A DNA stretch of 64,000 bases, from positions 62,001 through 126,000 of the forward strand of contig NZ_JAEKIS010000011.1 of assembly GCF_017311415.1 (NCBI RefSeq), read 5' to 3'. Position 1 is the stretch's first letter. Each line of letters begins with the position of its first letter. Positions 8,572 to 16,859 of the stretch are shown here, piece by piece. The notes below the pieces were generated by a model. It was not told where the DNA came from. It was given only the letters and a program-made list of their open reading frames with translations, and made no database searches. The position numbers and the translations under genes were made by a program. Source of the stretch: Salipiger abyssi (GTDB taxonomy: Bacteria > Pseudomonadota > Alphaproteobacteria > Rhodobacterales > Rhodobacteraceae).

Positions 8572-9633
8572 ATGACCAAAGCCAAATTTCTGATCGCCAC
8601 CGCACTATTCCTTGGTCTGCTGGGAGGCCCACCGGCCCAGGCGCAACAAAAGACCGATTTCAAACTCGCATGGTCGATCTATGTCGGCTGGATGCCCTGG
8701 GGCTACCTTGAAGACAGCGGCATCATGGACAAATGGGCCGAGAAATACGGCATCACCGTCGATATCGTACAGATCAACGATTATGTGGAATCGATCAACC
8801 AGTACACGGCTGGTGCCTTTGATGGCGTCTCCGCCACCAACATGGACACTCTGTCAATCCCGTCGGGCAGCGGCGTAGACACCACCGCTCTGATCATCGG
8901 CGACTATTCCAACGGCAACGACGCGGTGATCGCCAAGGGCGACATGACCCTGTCCGACCTAGAGGGAACAAAGGTGAACCTGGTGGAACTGTCCGTATCG
9001 CATTACTTGCTGGCGCGGGCACTGGACACGGTGAATCTGGCCGAGCGTGACCTCGACGGTGTGGTGAATACCTCGGACGCAGACATGATCGCGGCCTTCT
9101 CGACCGACGAGGTATCCACGGTCGTCACCTGGAACCCGCTGGTGGCCGAGATCACAGCGTCCAATCCCGATGCCACGGTGCTTTTCGACAGTTCCAAGAT
9201 CCCGGGCGAGATCCTCGACCTGATGGTGGTCAACACCGAGACGCTGGAGGCCAACCCGGACTTCGGCAAGGCCGTCACGGGCGCGTGGTACGAGGTAATG
9301 GGATTGATGGCCGAGGGTGATGAAGAGGTGCTTACCGCCATGGCCGAAGCGTCGGGCACCGACCTCGACGGATACAAGGCGCAGCTGAACGCGACCGAGA
9401 TGTTCTACGATCCGGCCGCAGCGGTTGCGCAGGCCTCATCGCCCGATCTGCCCGCGACAATGACGGAAATCGCCGAGTTCCTGTTCGACAAGGGCATCCT
9501 GGGCGAAGGAGCTCCCTCGGCCGATTTCATCGGCGTGGCCTATCCAGACGGGACCGTCACCGGGTCCGAGCAAAACGTGATGCTCCGCTTCGACGCCACC
9601 TACATGCAAATGGCAGCGGACGGCGACCTCTAA
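8572..9633 (+). CDS. ABC transporter substrate-binding protein, guanidine/urea-carboxylase-region type
   Basis: This 353-residue periplasmic protein has a signal peptide ending near AQAQQ (residues 22-26). It belongs to the NMT1/SsuA-like fold, with an early tryptophan-rich segment (FKLAWSIYVGWMPWGYLED), and resembles the binding proteins found beside urea-carboxylase-type genes, a group now tied to guanidine. It is the first gene after the guanidine-I riboswitch, preceded by a GGGGA ribosome-binding site, and is followed by permease, ATPase and ureohydrolase genes. Guanidine as ligand is inferred from the riboswitch and the enzyme, not from ligand residues. Confidence 0.85.
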   Translation: MTKAKFLIATALFLGLLGGPPAQAQQKTDFKLAWSIYVGWMPWGYLEDSGIMDKWAEKYGITVDIVQINDYVESINQYTAGAFDGVSATNMDTLSIPSGSGVDTTALIIGDYSNGNDAVIAKGDMTLSDLEGTKVNLVELSVSHYLLARALDTVNLAERDLDGVVNTSDADMIAAFSTDEVSTVVTWNPLVAEITASNPDATVLFDSSKIPGEILDLMVVNTETLEANPDFGKAVTGAWYEVMGLMAEGDEEVLTAMAEASGTDLDGYKAQLNATEMFYDPAAAVAQASSPDLPATMTEIAEFLFDKGILGEGAPSADFIGVAYPDGTVTGSEQNVMLRFDATYMQMAADGDL

Positions 9634-9694
9634 TCGGCACTTCTTCAGGACCGTGCGCGCCCGGGAACGGGCGCGCCAACCGAAAGGCCTTCCC

Positions 9695-10507
9695 ATGCGA
9701 TTGATTAACCGCATTCCTTCACGGCCAATGGCGCTGTTGATCGCGGCGGCGCCCTTCGTGGCAGTTCTAATCGCCTATGCCATCGGATCCGAGGTCCGGC
9801 TGGCGGCGAACCCGGCGGATAAGCTGCTGCCCGCGCTGAGCACCATCCAAGAGACCGCCACGCGGCTGTTCACCGAAGGGGACCGGCGCTCCGGCGAGAT
9901 CCTGCTCTGGCAGGACACCTGGGCGTCGCTGGGGCGCCTGCTGGGCGGGGTGGGCGTCTCGGCAGCGCTGAGTCTGGTGATCGGCATGCTCATCGGATTG
10001 CTGCCACTGGTCCGCTCAGCCCTGTCAGGCTTTGTTGCAGTGCTGTCGATGGTCCCGCCGCTGGCTCTGCTTCCAATCCTGTTCATTGTTTTTGGCCTGG
10101 GCGAAACGTCGAAAATCGTGCTGATCGTCATAGGTATCACCCCCTTCATGACGCGCGACCTGGCGCAGCGGGTTCTGGACATCCCACATGAGCAGCTGGT
10201 GAAGGCGCAGACGCTGGGCGCCTCGTCCTGGGTGATCGCGGTTCGCGTGGCGTTACCGCAGGTGCTGCCACGGCTGATTTCCAATATGCGTCTGTCTTTG
10301 GGCTCGGCGTGGCTGTTTCTCATCGCCGCAGAGGCCGTGGCCGCCGAGGTGGGACTTGGCTACCGGATTTTCCTCGTGCGGCGGTATCTCGCGATGGATG
10401 TGATTCTGACTTACGTGATCTGGATCACCCTGCTGGCCTTCATGCTGGACTGGCTGCTCAAACAGTTGTCGCGCAAGGCATTTCCTTGGATGGAGGCCGG
10501 GCTATGA
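9695..10507 (+). CDS. ABC transporter permease of the guanidine operon
   Basis: This 270-residue integral membrane protein has about six hydrophobic segments and the BPD_transp_1 EAA loop (VKAQTLGASSWVIAVRVALP, about residues 168-187) that contacts the ATPase. ATG at 9695 was preferred because it gives MRLINRIPSRP followed directly by TM1, as in the SsuC/TauC family; the upstream in-frame ATG adds only a charged tail. The stop overlaps the next start (ATGA at 10504-10507), so permease and ATPase are coupled. Confidence 0.88.
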   Translation: MRLINRIPSRPMALLIAAAPFVAVLIAYAIGSEVRLAANPADKLLPALSTIQETATRLFTEGDRRSGEILLWQDTWASLGRLLGGVGVSAALSLVIGMLIGLLPLVRSALSGFVAVLSMVPPLALLPILFIVFGLGETSKIVLIVIGITPFMTRDLAQRVLDIPHEQLVKAQTLGASSWVIAVRVALPQVLPRLISNMRLSLGSAWLFLIAAEAVAAEVGLGYRIFLVRRYLAMDVILTYVIWITLLAFMLDWLLKQLSRKAFPWMEAGL

Positions 10508-11313
10508 GCAACTCGGAGCGCTTCGTACAGGTCCGCGACATATGGCAGGCCTATGGTGGCCGTTCTATCATCGAGCGGGTAAACCTTGACGTAGCCGAAG
10601 GCGAATTCGTCTCGATCGTCGGTGCTTCGGGCTGTGGCAAATCCACGTTCCTTCGGCTGCTGCTGGCGGATGAACGGCCCGTTCGGGGCATGATCACCGT
10701 GGACGGCGGCGCGGTCGCGCGCGAACCCGGGCGGGAACGGGGCGTGGTCTTCCAGAAATACAGCGTTTTTCCGCACCTGACGGTGCGAGAGAATATCGTC
10801 GTCGCCGAGGGCTTTAACACGGCCTGCGGATGGATGTTCGGCGCAGCCAAGCGTGACGCACGGGACCGGGCGGACGCCATGCTTGCTCGCATCGGTCTGA
10901 ACCACGTCGCAGGACAATACCCGGCAAGCCTGTCCGGCGGGATGCAGCAACGCCTCGCCATCGGCCAGGCGCTGACGGCCAAGCCGCGCGTACTGCTGCT
11001 TGACGAACCCTTTGGCGCGCTCGATCCGGGAACGCGGTTGCAGATGCATGCCTTCCTGACCGAGCTGCGCGCCGAGACGAAAATGACCGTCTTCATGGTC
11101 AGCCATGATCTGGAAGAAGCATTCAAGCTCGGCGACCGCGTGCTGGTCTTCGACAAGCCGCGATGGGACCCGCAGGATCCCGGCCTCTACGGCGCCACCA
11201 TCACCTACGACTTCGACGCGCGGGATCAGGGGCTGCCACACCAACGCATTCTCGACCGGTTCCCGACGCTGGCAGCGCAGAACGCCCACGCGCGACAAAC
11301 CGAGCCAGCCTGA
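10504..11313 (+). CDS. ABC transporter ATP-binding protein of the guanidine operon
   Basis: This 269-residue nucleotide-binding subunit has Walker A GASGCGKST (residues 40-48), a Q-loop in GVVFQKYSVFPHLT, the signature LSGGMQQRLAIGQAL (near 143), Walker B VLLLDEPFGALD (near 164-175) and the switch histidine in VSHD. The short insert around AEGFNTACGWMFGAAKRDA is typical of the urea/guanidine-associated subgroup rather than of TauB/SsuB. It would power import by the two upstream subunits. Confidence 0.9.
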   Translation: MSNSERFVQVRDIWQAYGGRSIIERVNLDVAEGEFVSIVGASGCGKSTFLRLLLADERPVRGMITVDGGAVAREPGRERGVVFQKYSVFPHLTVRENIVVAEGFNTACGWMFGAAKRDARDRADAMLARIGLNHVAGQYPASLSGGMQQRLAIGQALTAKPRVLLLDEPFGALDPGTRLQMHAFLTELRAETKMTVFMVSHDLEEAFKLGDRVLVFDKPRWDPQDPGLYGATITYDFDARDQGLPHQRILDRFPTLAAQNAHARQTEPA

Positions 11314-11409
11314 CACAAGACACCCACGCGCGCCGCCGGGCCCCGCGCGTGGGACAGCCAAGGCCCGGAACCTGCATGCCCCATAGGGGTAATTGATTGG
11401 GAGACAGAA

Positions 11410-12687
11410 ATGTTCTCTGACATTCAACGCGCCGAAGCGATAGCCCGCGATCCGCGCAGCCAGCGCGTCCGTCATGCCACGCGTGATCGGCGCCAGCATC
11501 ACCCGGATCTGACCAAGCTTGCGGGCTGGAAGGCCATGCGCAAGGAATCCGAGCTACCCGAGGGCCGCTGGGCCGAGGAACGTGCCTGGGCGTTGCGCAT
11601 GGGGCTGACAGGCGCCGACACGATCGAAGACAAGTCGATCCCGACCTTTGCGCGTGGCGAGCTGCCGCATTACGCGGGCATCAACACCTTCCTGAAAGCG
11701 CCCTATACCGAGGACGTTCTGGAAGTGGCGAACTACGACGCCACAGTCCTGGGCATTCCCTTTGACGGCGGCACCACCTACCGCCCCGGCACGCGTTTTG
11801 GCCCACAGGGGGTGCGCAAGATATCGGCGCTCTATACGCCCTATAACTACGAGATGGGCATCGACCTACGCGAGCAGATGACCCTCTGCGATGCGGGCGA
11901 CGTCTTTACCATCCCGGCGAATATCGAGAAGTCCTTCGACCAGATCTCGCGTGGGGTGAGCCATGTGTTCTCCTCGGGCTCGCTGCCGATCATGATCGGT
12001 GGCGACCACTCGATCGGCTTCCCTTGCGTGCGCGGCATCGCGGAATGCACGTCGAAAAAGATCGGCATCGTCCACTTCGACCGTCATGCCGACATTCAGG
12101 AAAAAGATCTGGATGAACGGATGCACACCACGCCGTGGTTCCATTCGACCAACCTGCCAAACGTGCCAGCCAAGAACCTCGTGCAGATCGGCATCGGGGG
12201 CTGGCAGGTTCCTCGCGAGGCAGTGAAGGTCGCCCGCGAACGCGAGACCAACATCATCACCATGGGCGACATGGAGAAGATGGGGGTGGACAAGACCATC
12301 GAGATGGCGCTCGAAATGGCCTGGGATGGCGTGGACATGGTCTATATGTCCTTCGACATCGACAGTATCGACTGCGGTTTCGTGCCGGGCACCGGCTGGC
12401 CCGAGCCGGGCGGTTTCCTGCCGAGAGAGGCGCTGGCCCTGGCCTCGGGCGTCGCCGCCGAAGGGATCTGCGGGCTGGAGCTTGTCGAGGTTTCGCCACC
12501 TTACGACACCTCGGACATCACGGCCCTGATGGGCACACGGGTGATCGTGGACGTTCTGGGCTCCATGGTGGCGCATGGCAAGCTCGGCGCCCACAAGCGG
12601 CACATCGACAAGCCGGTTTCGCTGCCGCACGGTGAATTCGAGGGCAAGCGCTGGTCCAATCCCGCACCGCACAAGGTGGGCGAATGA
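11410..12687 (+). CDS. gdmH: Ureohydrolase-family guanidine hydrolase (guanidinase), GdmH-like
   Basis: This 425-residue protein is an arginase/agmatinase-fold enzyme with an N-terminal extension of about 85 residues, a feature of guanidine hydrolases and absent from ordinary agmatinases. Ligands of the two-metal centre are present: His200 in GGDHS, Asp224/His226/Asp228 in DRHAD (an Arg replaces the usual Ala of DAHxD), and Asp316/Asp318 in SFDIDSID. The segment VPGTGWPEPGG follows. The expected reaction is guanidine plus water to urea plus ammonia. Characterised members use nickel. The setting, behind a guanidine-I riboswitch and beside a dedicated importer and a His-rich protein, supports guanidine over agmatine or guanidinobutyrate. 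Confidence 0.85.
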   Translation: MFSDIQRAEAIARDPRSQRVRHATRDRRQHHPDLTKLAGWKAMRKESELPEGRWAEERAWALRMGLTGADTIEDKSIPTFARGELPHYAGINTFLKAPYTEDVLEVANYDATVLGIPFDGGTTYRPGTRFGPQGVRKISALYTPYNYEMGIDLREQMTLCDAGDVFTIPANIEKSFDQISRGVSHVFSSGSLPIMIGGDHSIGFPCVRGIAECTSKKIGIVHFDRHADIQEKDLDERMHTTPWFHSTNLPNVPAKNLVQIGIGGWQVPREAVKVARERETNIITMGDMEKMGVDKTIEMALEMAWDGVDMVYMSFDIDSIDCGFVPGTGWPEPGGFLPREALALASGVAAEGICGLELVEVSPPYDTSDITALMGTRVIVDVLGSMVAHGKLGAHKRHIDKPVSLPHGEFEGKRWSNPAPHKVGE

Positions 12688-12720
12688 TCCGCCCCGCCGC
12701 AAGCATGAAAGGCGCACACC

Positions 12721-13191
12721 ATGCCGCATGATCATCCCCACCAACCGCACGGTCACCACCATCACGGACATGGTCGGCATCACCACCCGCATGACCACAA
12801 CCACCCGCACGACGCGGACCACCTGCACAGCCACATGCATCACCACGATGACGCGGCAGACCTTCAGGTGCTGGCGGCGCAATTCATCGACGGCTTTGTC
12901 CAGGCCAAGGACAAGACGACCTACCTGAGACTGGCCGGTGTGCCTTTCGAACGCCCTGGCAAGGGCGGGGAGAAGGCTCTGAAACTGGTCGACGTCGAGC
13001 TTACCACCGACTGGCAGGTGGGCACCGCCTCGCCGTCCTTCGGCTCGCGCGAGCTGAGCTACCTGCCGTTCCCGGGCGAAATGGTCCGGGAACGCACCAA
13101 TATGAGCCTGATCTACGTATCCATGGACGAGAAAGCGACGCTGGATCTGCGCGACTTCCTGTCCCACAAGAAGAAAGACATCGAAGCATGA
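12721..13191 (+). CDS. His-rich protein, candidate nickel chaperone/store for the guanidinase
   Basis: This is a 156-residue soluble protein without signal peptide. Residues 3-42 contain 22 histidines (runs such as HGHHHHGHG and MHHH) mixed with Asp and Pro, a classic nickel-binding tail like those of some HypB and SlyD proteins. The remaining 110 residues (from DLQVLAAQFIDGF to the Lys-rich end) match no family I recognise: there is no G domain as in HypB and no zinc-ribbon CxxC as in HypA. It lies 33 bases after the hydrolase gene, and its stop overlaps the next gene (ATGA). Delivery or storage of metal for the hydrolase is inferred from composition and position. Confidence 0.72.
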   Translation: MPHDHPHQPHGHHHHGHGRHHHPHDHNHPHDADHLHSHMHHHDDAADLQVLAAQFIDGFVQAKDKTTYLRLAGVPFERPGKGGEKALKLVDVELTTDWQVGTASPSFGSRELSYLPFPGEMVRERTNMSLIYVSMDEKATLDLRDFLSHKKKDIEA

Positions 13192-13535
13192 AAATTCTCA
13201 CGCCCGTAATCGCATCCTTGATCGCCGGCCCCGCACTGGCCCATACAGCCTCTGCGCCGCACCTGCACTCCGGATCATCGATCCTGCCGACGGTCGGCGG
13301 CATCGTGGCGGCCCTCAGCATCGGAGCTGCGCTCCTCTACCTCTGGACACGTAGCGCGCGCAAAGATGTAGGGGTCCGTTTCGGACCAATTAGACCGGAT
13401 CGGCTGCTGGCTACGGAGCATCTCTGGGCCATACATCCGCACTCACATCGGCCATTCGGGCGAAGGCGTCGATGCAGCGCCTTCGCCACGCCTTGTGAAA
13501 GAGGTGCAGCGGATCTCTTTGTCGTTCGGCTATGA
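13188..13535 (+). CDS. Small membrane protein with His-containing periplasmic segment; C terminus looks altered
   Basis: Residues 1-18 form a signal peptide (MKILTPVIASLIAGPALAH). A short His-containing stretch (HTASAPHLHSG) and one strong TM helix (about residues 31-52) follow, ending in YLWTRSARK. The start overlaps the stop of the His-rich gene, so it belongs to the operon. The last 55 residues have a different, Arg-rich, chance-like composition and run through a perfect hairpin (13373-13387), suggesting the original C terminus near residue 60 was lost by a rearrangement. It may help metal handling (HupE-like His at the mature N terminus), but it is too short for a HupE permease. No function is assigned. 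Confidence 0.55.
   Translation: MKILTPVIASLIAGPALAHTASAPHLHSGSSILPTVGGIVAALSIGAALLYLWTRSARKDVGVRFGPIRPDRLLATEHLWAIHPHSHRPFGRRRRCSAFATPCERGAADLFVVRL
13373..13387. terminator. Perfect hairpin GGTCCG-TTT-CGGACC at end of guanidine operon
   Basis: A 6-base perfect stem with a 3-base loop, without a T tract. It lies where the small membrane protein would naturally end, so it may be a weak operon terminator or the terminal repeat of a lost mobile element. Confidence 0.35.
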
Positions 13536-13830
13536 CTGGAAATAACACCCGAGCCCGGGCCGTTGGACAGCTTGGCGCACCTTTGCCCTGCGATTGCAGT
13601 CGACGAAACCTGCGCCTCTGGTGATGCGTGACGCTTGGTACGGCAAGCCCCGCTGGCGCCTCGCGCGGCAGGGTTGGCCGCCGAACCGTGCCAAGAATAC
13701 GGCCCTCAGGACTTTGCCACCGACACGACTCTGCCCTGGAGCGGCCCCCTCAATCACACCAACGGGTCCGGCATTGTAAGAGGAGATTTCGCGCGTAGCT
13801 TTCGACCGGACTCCGATGTAAGCAAACCCG
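13536..13830. other. Intergenic region before the GntR gene
   Basis: This region of about 295 bases has no open frame with coding character. It lies between the guanidine operon and the GntR gene and should hold the GntR promoter; TTGTAAGAGGAG (13776-13787) is followed by AT-richer sequence. No repeat, tRNA or IS end was recognised. Confidence 0.3.
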
Positions 13831-14517
13831 ATGGAATATTCACGCTTCGAAACAGATGAACGGGCCGGCGACACGGTCGGCGAGATCGCGTACAGACGCA
13901 TCCGCTCTCACATCGTCAACGGTCGGCTTCAACCTGGCGAGAAGCTCAAACTTGACCGGATGAAGCAGGTCTACGGCGCCAGCGTTACCACGCTGCGCGA
14001 ACTCCTCAATCGTCTGGCGGTTGAGGAGCTGGTCACCGCCGAAGGCCAGCGCGGGTTTCGCGTGAGCGATGTCAGCGCCGCAGAACTGCGCGAGCTCGCG
14101 GCGCTGCGCGGGTTGTTGGAAAGCCATGCGCTGCGGGCATCGATGGACAGGGGCGACCTGGATTGGGAGGCCGCCGTGGTCGCCGCTCACTACAAGCTTT
14201 CGGTCGTGGAGCGCGAGCAAATGACGAAGCCGGCCGGCGAAGTGGACCGCTGGGTCTCATGCGACTGGGGTTTCCACAACGCCACCATCGCGGCCTGCGG
14301 CCAGCCCGTCCTGCTCCGGACCTACGCGTCGATCTTCGACCGCTTCGCCCGATACCACATGCTGGCGCTGGATTTCCGTGGACAGGGCGTGGTGGACGAT
14401 CACGCACGCCTGTGCAAACTCGTCATCGCGCGCGACGCGGAAGGGGCCATTGAACTTCTGGCCCGCCACATCGCGACCGGTGTGGAACATGTGCTGGCAA
14501 CCGGGCGCTTCGACTGA
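13831..14517 (+). CDS. GntR family transcriptional regulator, FadR/FCD subgroup
   Basis: This 228-residue regulator has an N-terminal winged helix (about residues 12-78; GEIAYRRIRSHIVNGRLQPG, then VTTLRELLNRLAVEELV) and an all-helical FCD ligand-binding domain (about 88-215) with its conserved histidine in CDWGFHNATI. Such regulators usually repress neighbouring catabolic genes and release DNA on binding an organic acid. It converges on the aroQ/TRAP operon, 3 bases away, and probably controls it. The ligand may be a quinate/shikimate-pathway acid, by context only. Confidence 0.85.
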   Translation: MEYSRFETDERAGDTVGEIAYRRIRSHIVNGRLQPGEKLKLDRMKQVYGASVTTLRELLNRLAVEELVTAEGQRGFRVSDVSAAELRELAALRGLLESHALRASMDRGDLDWEAAVVAAHYKLSVVEREQMTKPAGEVDRWVSCDWGFHNATIAACGQPVLLRTYASIFDRFARYHMLALDFRGQGVVDDHARLCKLVIARDAEGAIELLARHIATGVEHVLATGRFD

Positions 14518-14520
14518 AGG

Positions 14521-14961
14521 TCAGCTCCGCGCCCATTCCGTGAGCTTGCGGATGGCGAACTCGTAGCCGCGGATTCCGAAGCCCTCGATCTTGGCCGAAG
14601 CCGCCTTGGACGGATAGCTGAGGTGACGGAATTCGTCGCGGCGGAACAGCGGCGAAATATGCACTTCGATGATCGGCCGGTCGTAGATCAGCAGCGCGTC
14701 GAGGATCGCGATCGAGGTCGAGGTGAAACCCGCCGGGTTCAGCAGCAGCCCCGCGGTCGTCCCGCGGCCCTTCTTGATCCAGCCCATGATCTCGGCCTCG
14801 CTGTCGCTCTGGCGAAAGTCGATCCCGACCCCTTCCTCCTCGGCCGTGCGATGGCAGAGCGCCTCGACATCGGCAAGCGTGTCGTGCCCGTAGACCTCGG
14901 GCTGGCGGGTGCCCAGCATGTCGAGATTGGGACCGTTGATGACTAGGATGGTGTCGGTCAT
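14521..14961 (-). CDS. aroQ: Type II 3-dehydroquinate dehydratase, divergent catabolic-type copy
   Basis: At 146 residues this has the size of type II dehydroquinases, which interconvert 3-dehydroquinate and 3-dehydroshikimate. Recognisable motifs are INGPNLDMLGTRQPEVYG (loop Arg and catalytic Tyr), EVHIS with its histidine, and FRHLSY. The usual substrate-binding segment NPGAYTHTS reads NPAGFTSTS here, so the histidine that normally contacts the substrate is Ser and the Tyr is Phe. This may mean altered kinetics or specificity. It is the last gene of a minus-strand TRAP operon, 15 bases after the large permease, which points to catabolism of imported quinate- or shikimate-like acids rather than to aromatic biosynthesis. 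Confidence 0.85.
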   Translation of the reverse strand: MTDTILVINGPNLDMLGTRQPEVYGHDTLADVEALCHRTAEEEGVGIDFRQSDSEAEIMGWIKKGRGTTAGLLLNPAGFTSTSIAILDALLIYDRPIIEVHISPLFRRDEFRHLSYPSKAASAKIEGFGIRGYEFAIRKLTEWARS

Positions 14962-14976
14962 GGAAGACTCCGGAAG

Positions 14977-16272
14977 TTAGCCCTTGTACCCGTAGAGGCG
15001 GGGAAGCCAGAGAACGAGGTCGGGCAGGAAAGTGATGATGGCGAGGCCCACGATCATCAGCGCGAGGAACGGCAGCAGGTGCCGGATCGTATCGCGGATC
15101 GGGGCACGCGTGATCGAGGTCACGACGAAGAGCAGCAGGCCATAAGGCGGCGTCGCAAGGCCGATCATCGTGTTGACGACGACGATCACGCCGAAATGCA
15201 CCGGGTCTATCCCGAGGGCGACGGCGGTCGGCAGCAGGATCGGCACGATGACCAGGAGGATCGCATTCGCCTCAAGCAAGCAGCCGAGGAGGAGGAGCAG
15301 GGCGTTGATCATCAGCAGGAAGCCGACGGCCGAAAGTTCCATGCCCGCCAGCGCCCCGCGGATCACGTTCGGCACCTGCTCGATCGTCACGACATAGTTG
15401 AAGGCCAGCGCCCCTGCGATCAGGAAGCCGACCGAGGCGGTCGACCTGGCCGAGGAGCGGACGGTCGCGTAGGCGTCCTTCAGGCTGACGGAGCGGTACC
15501 AGACCGTCGACATCAGGAAGGCGTAGAGCGCCGCCAGCGCCGCGGCCTCGGTCGGCGTGGTGATGCCGCCATAGATACCGACCAGCAGGATGACCGGCAT
15601 CAGCAGCGCCGGGACCGCGCGCAGGGTGATGCGGGGGAGCTCGCGCAGCGGGACCGGCTCATCCACGGGATAGTTGTGGACCCGGGCCTGCCAGGCGTTT
15701 GTTACCATCAGCAGCACGCCCAGGATCAGGCCCGGCATGACGCCGGCGAGGAAAAGGAAGCCGATGGAGGTGTCCGAGACGAGCGCGAAAAGCACCATGG
15801 GGATCGACGGCGGGATGATCGGCCCGATGATCGCCGAGGCCGCCGTGATCGCGCCGGCATAGGCGCCCGGATATTTTCCGTCCTTGGTCATCAGGTTGAT
15901 AATGATCCGCCCCATGCCGACCGCGTCCGCGATGGCCGACCCCGACATGCCCGAGAAGATGAGCGAGGAGACGACGTTGACGTGCCCCAGCCCGCCGCGG
16001 AAGCGCCCGACCAGCGCGCGGCAGAAATCAAGCAGCCGATCCGAGAGGCTGCCCACGTTCATCAGGTCGGCCGCGAAGATGAACAGCGGGATCGCCAGCA
16101 ACACGTAGGAGCCATAGAGCCCAGTCAGCATCTGTTCGAAGGCGATGGAAAGATCCTGCCCCTGAAGCAGCAGGTAGAAGATCGACGAGGCGAGCATCGC
16201 GTGCCCGATCGGCAGGCCGATCAGGGCGGTCAGCACGATGGCCGCAACAGTGACACCGAATTCCCAGCTCAT
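14977..16272 (-). CDS. TRAP transporter large permease (DctM family)
   Basis: This 431-residue protein is almost entirely hydrophobic with about 12 TM segments, the size and pattern of DctM subunits (SGSAIADAVGMG, GPIIPPSIPMVLFA, TPTEAAALAALYA). The start at 16272 (MSWEFGVTV) overlaps the small-permease stop by one base (TGATG). It would carry an organic acid inwards using the sodium gradient, together with the small permease and binding protein encoded upstream. Confidence 0.93.
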   Translation of the reverse strand: MSWEFGVTVAAIVLTALIGLPIGHAMLASSIFYLLLQGQDLSIAFEQMLTGLYGSYVLLAIPLFIFAADLMNVGSLSDRLLDFCRALVGRFRGGLGHVNVVSSLIFSGMSGSAIADAVGMGRIIINLMTKDGKYPGAYAGAITAASAIIGPIIPPSIPMVLFALVSDTSIGFLFLAGVMPGLILGVLLMVTNAWQARVHNYPVDEPVPLRELPRITLRAVPALLMPVILLVGIYGGITTPTEAAALAALYAFLMSTVWYRSVSLKDAYATVRSSARSTASVGFLIAGALAFNYVVTIEQVPNVIRGALAGMELSAVGFLLMINALLLLLGCLLEANAILLVIVPILLPTAVALGIDPVHFGVIVVVNTMIGLATPPYGLLLFVVTSITRAPIRDTIRHLLPFLALMIVGLAIITFLPDLVLWLPRLYGYKG

Positions 16273-16793
16273 CAGGACATGTCCCCGCGCGAGGAGGCAT
16301 CCTTGCGGGACGACGGCGCCTTGTCGCCCCGGGCCGCCGTGTAGAGGATCCAGAGGTAGCGCAGGATCGAGGCGACCGAGAAGATCAGCGCGATCGAATA
16401 GAGCCAGTTGAACCGGATATCCAGGTAGGTGGTCTTCTGGATTTTCATGAATGTCACGTAGTCCCAGAGGGCGGGCAACGAGATCGCGTAGATCGCGACC
16501 AGCAGAACCGAGAAGACGATCCGGAACTTGCGCCGGGTCTCGGGCCTTACGCTGCTGTAGAGGATGTCGAAGCGGATCTCGTCCTCTTCGCGGGCAGAGA
16601 CAGACTGTCCCCAGAGAAGGATCCACAGCCACGCGATGACACAGACCTCGACGGTCCAGCCGACCGGGCTGTCCATCACGTAGCGCATAAAGACCTGAAT
16701 GATGAAACAAGCGAACATGGCAGCGAGAAGAATGGCGGGCACGGCCTCGGCCAGGGCCCTTGCCGTGCGGATCGCCCGGGATGGGATGGTCAT
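16272..16793 (-). CDS. TRAP transporter small permease (DctQ family)
   Basis: This 173-residue protein has four TM helices and the DctQ pattern (VCVIAWLWILLWGQSVSARE). It sits between binding protein and large permease in the usual dctP-Q-M order. The last 20 residues are charged (Lys/Asp/Ser), longer than in many DctQ proteins. It couples to DctM. Confidence 0.9.
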   Translation of the reverse strand: MTIPSRAIRTARALAEAVPAILLAAMFACFIIQVFMRYVMDSPVGWTVEVCVIAWLWILLWGQSVSAREEDEIRFDILYSSVRPETRRKFRIVFSVLLVAIYAISLPALWDYVTFMKIQKTTYLDIRFNWLYSIALIFSVASILRYLWILYTAARGDKAPSSRKDASSRGDMS

Positions 16794-16859
16794 CTGCGCC
16801 TTCCGGTCAGAGGACGGACACGGGCACGCCGTGTCCGTCGGGGTCTTCGGTTCAGGCGA

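Noticed and set aside
11410-12687. Reading the ureohydrolase as an ordinary agmatinase
   Set aside because: The long N-terminal extension, the DRHAD variant, the guanidine-I riboswitch and the importer fit guanidine hydrolase better; no polyamine genes are nearby.
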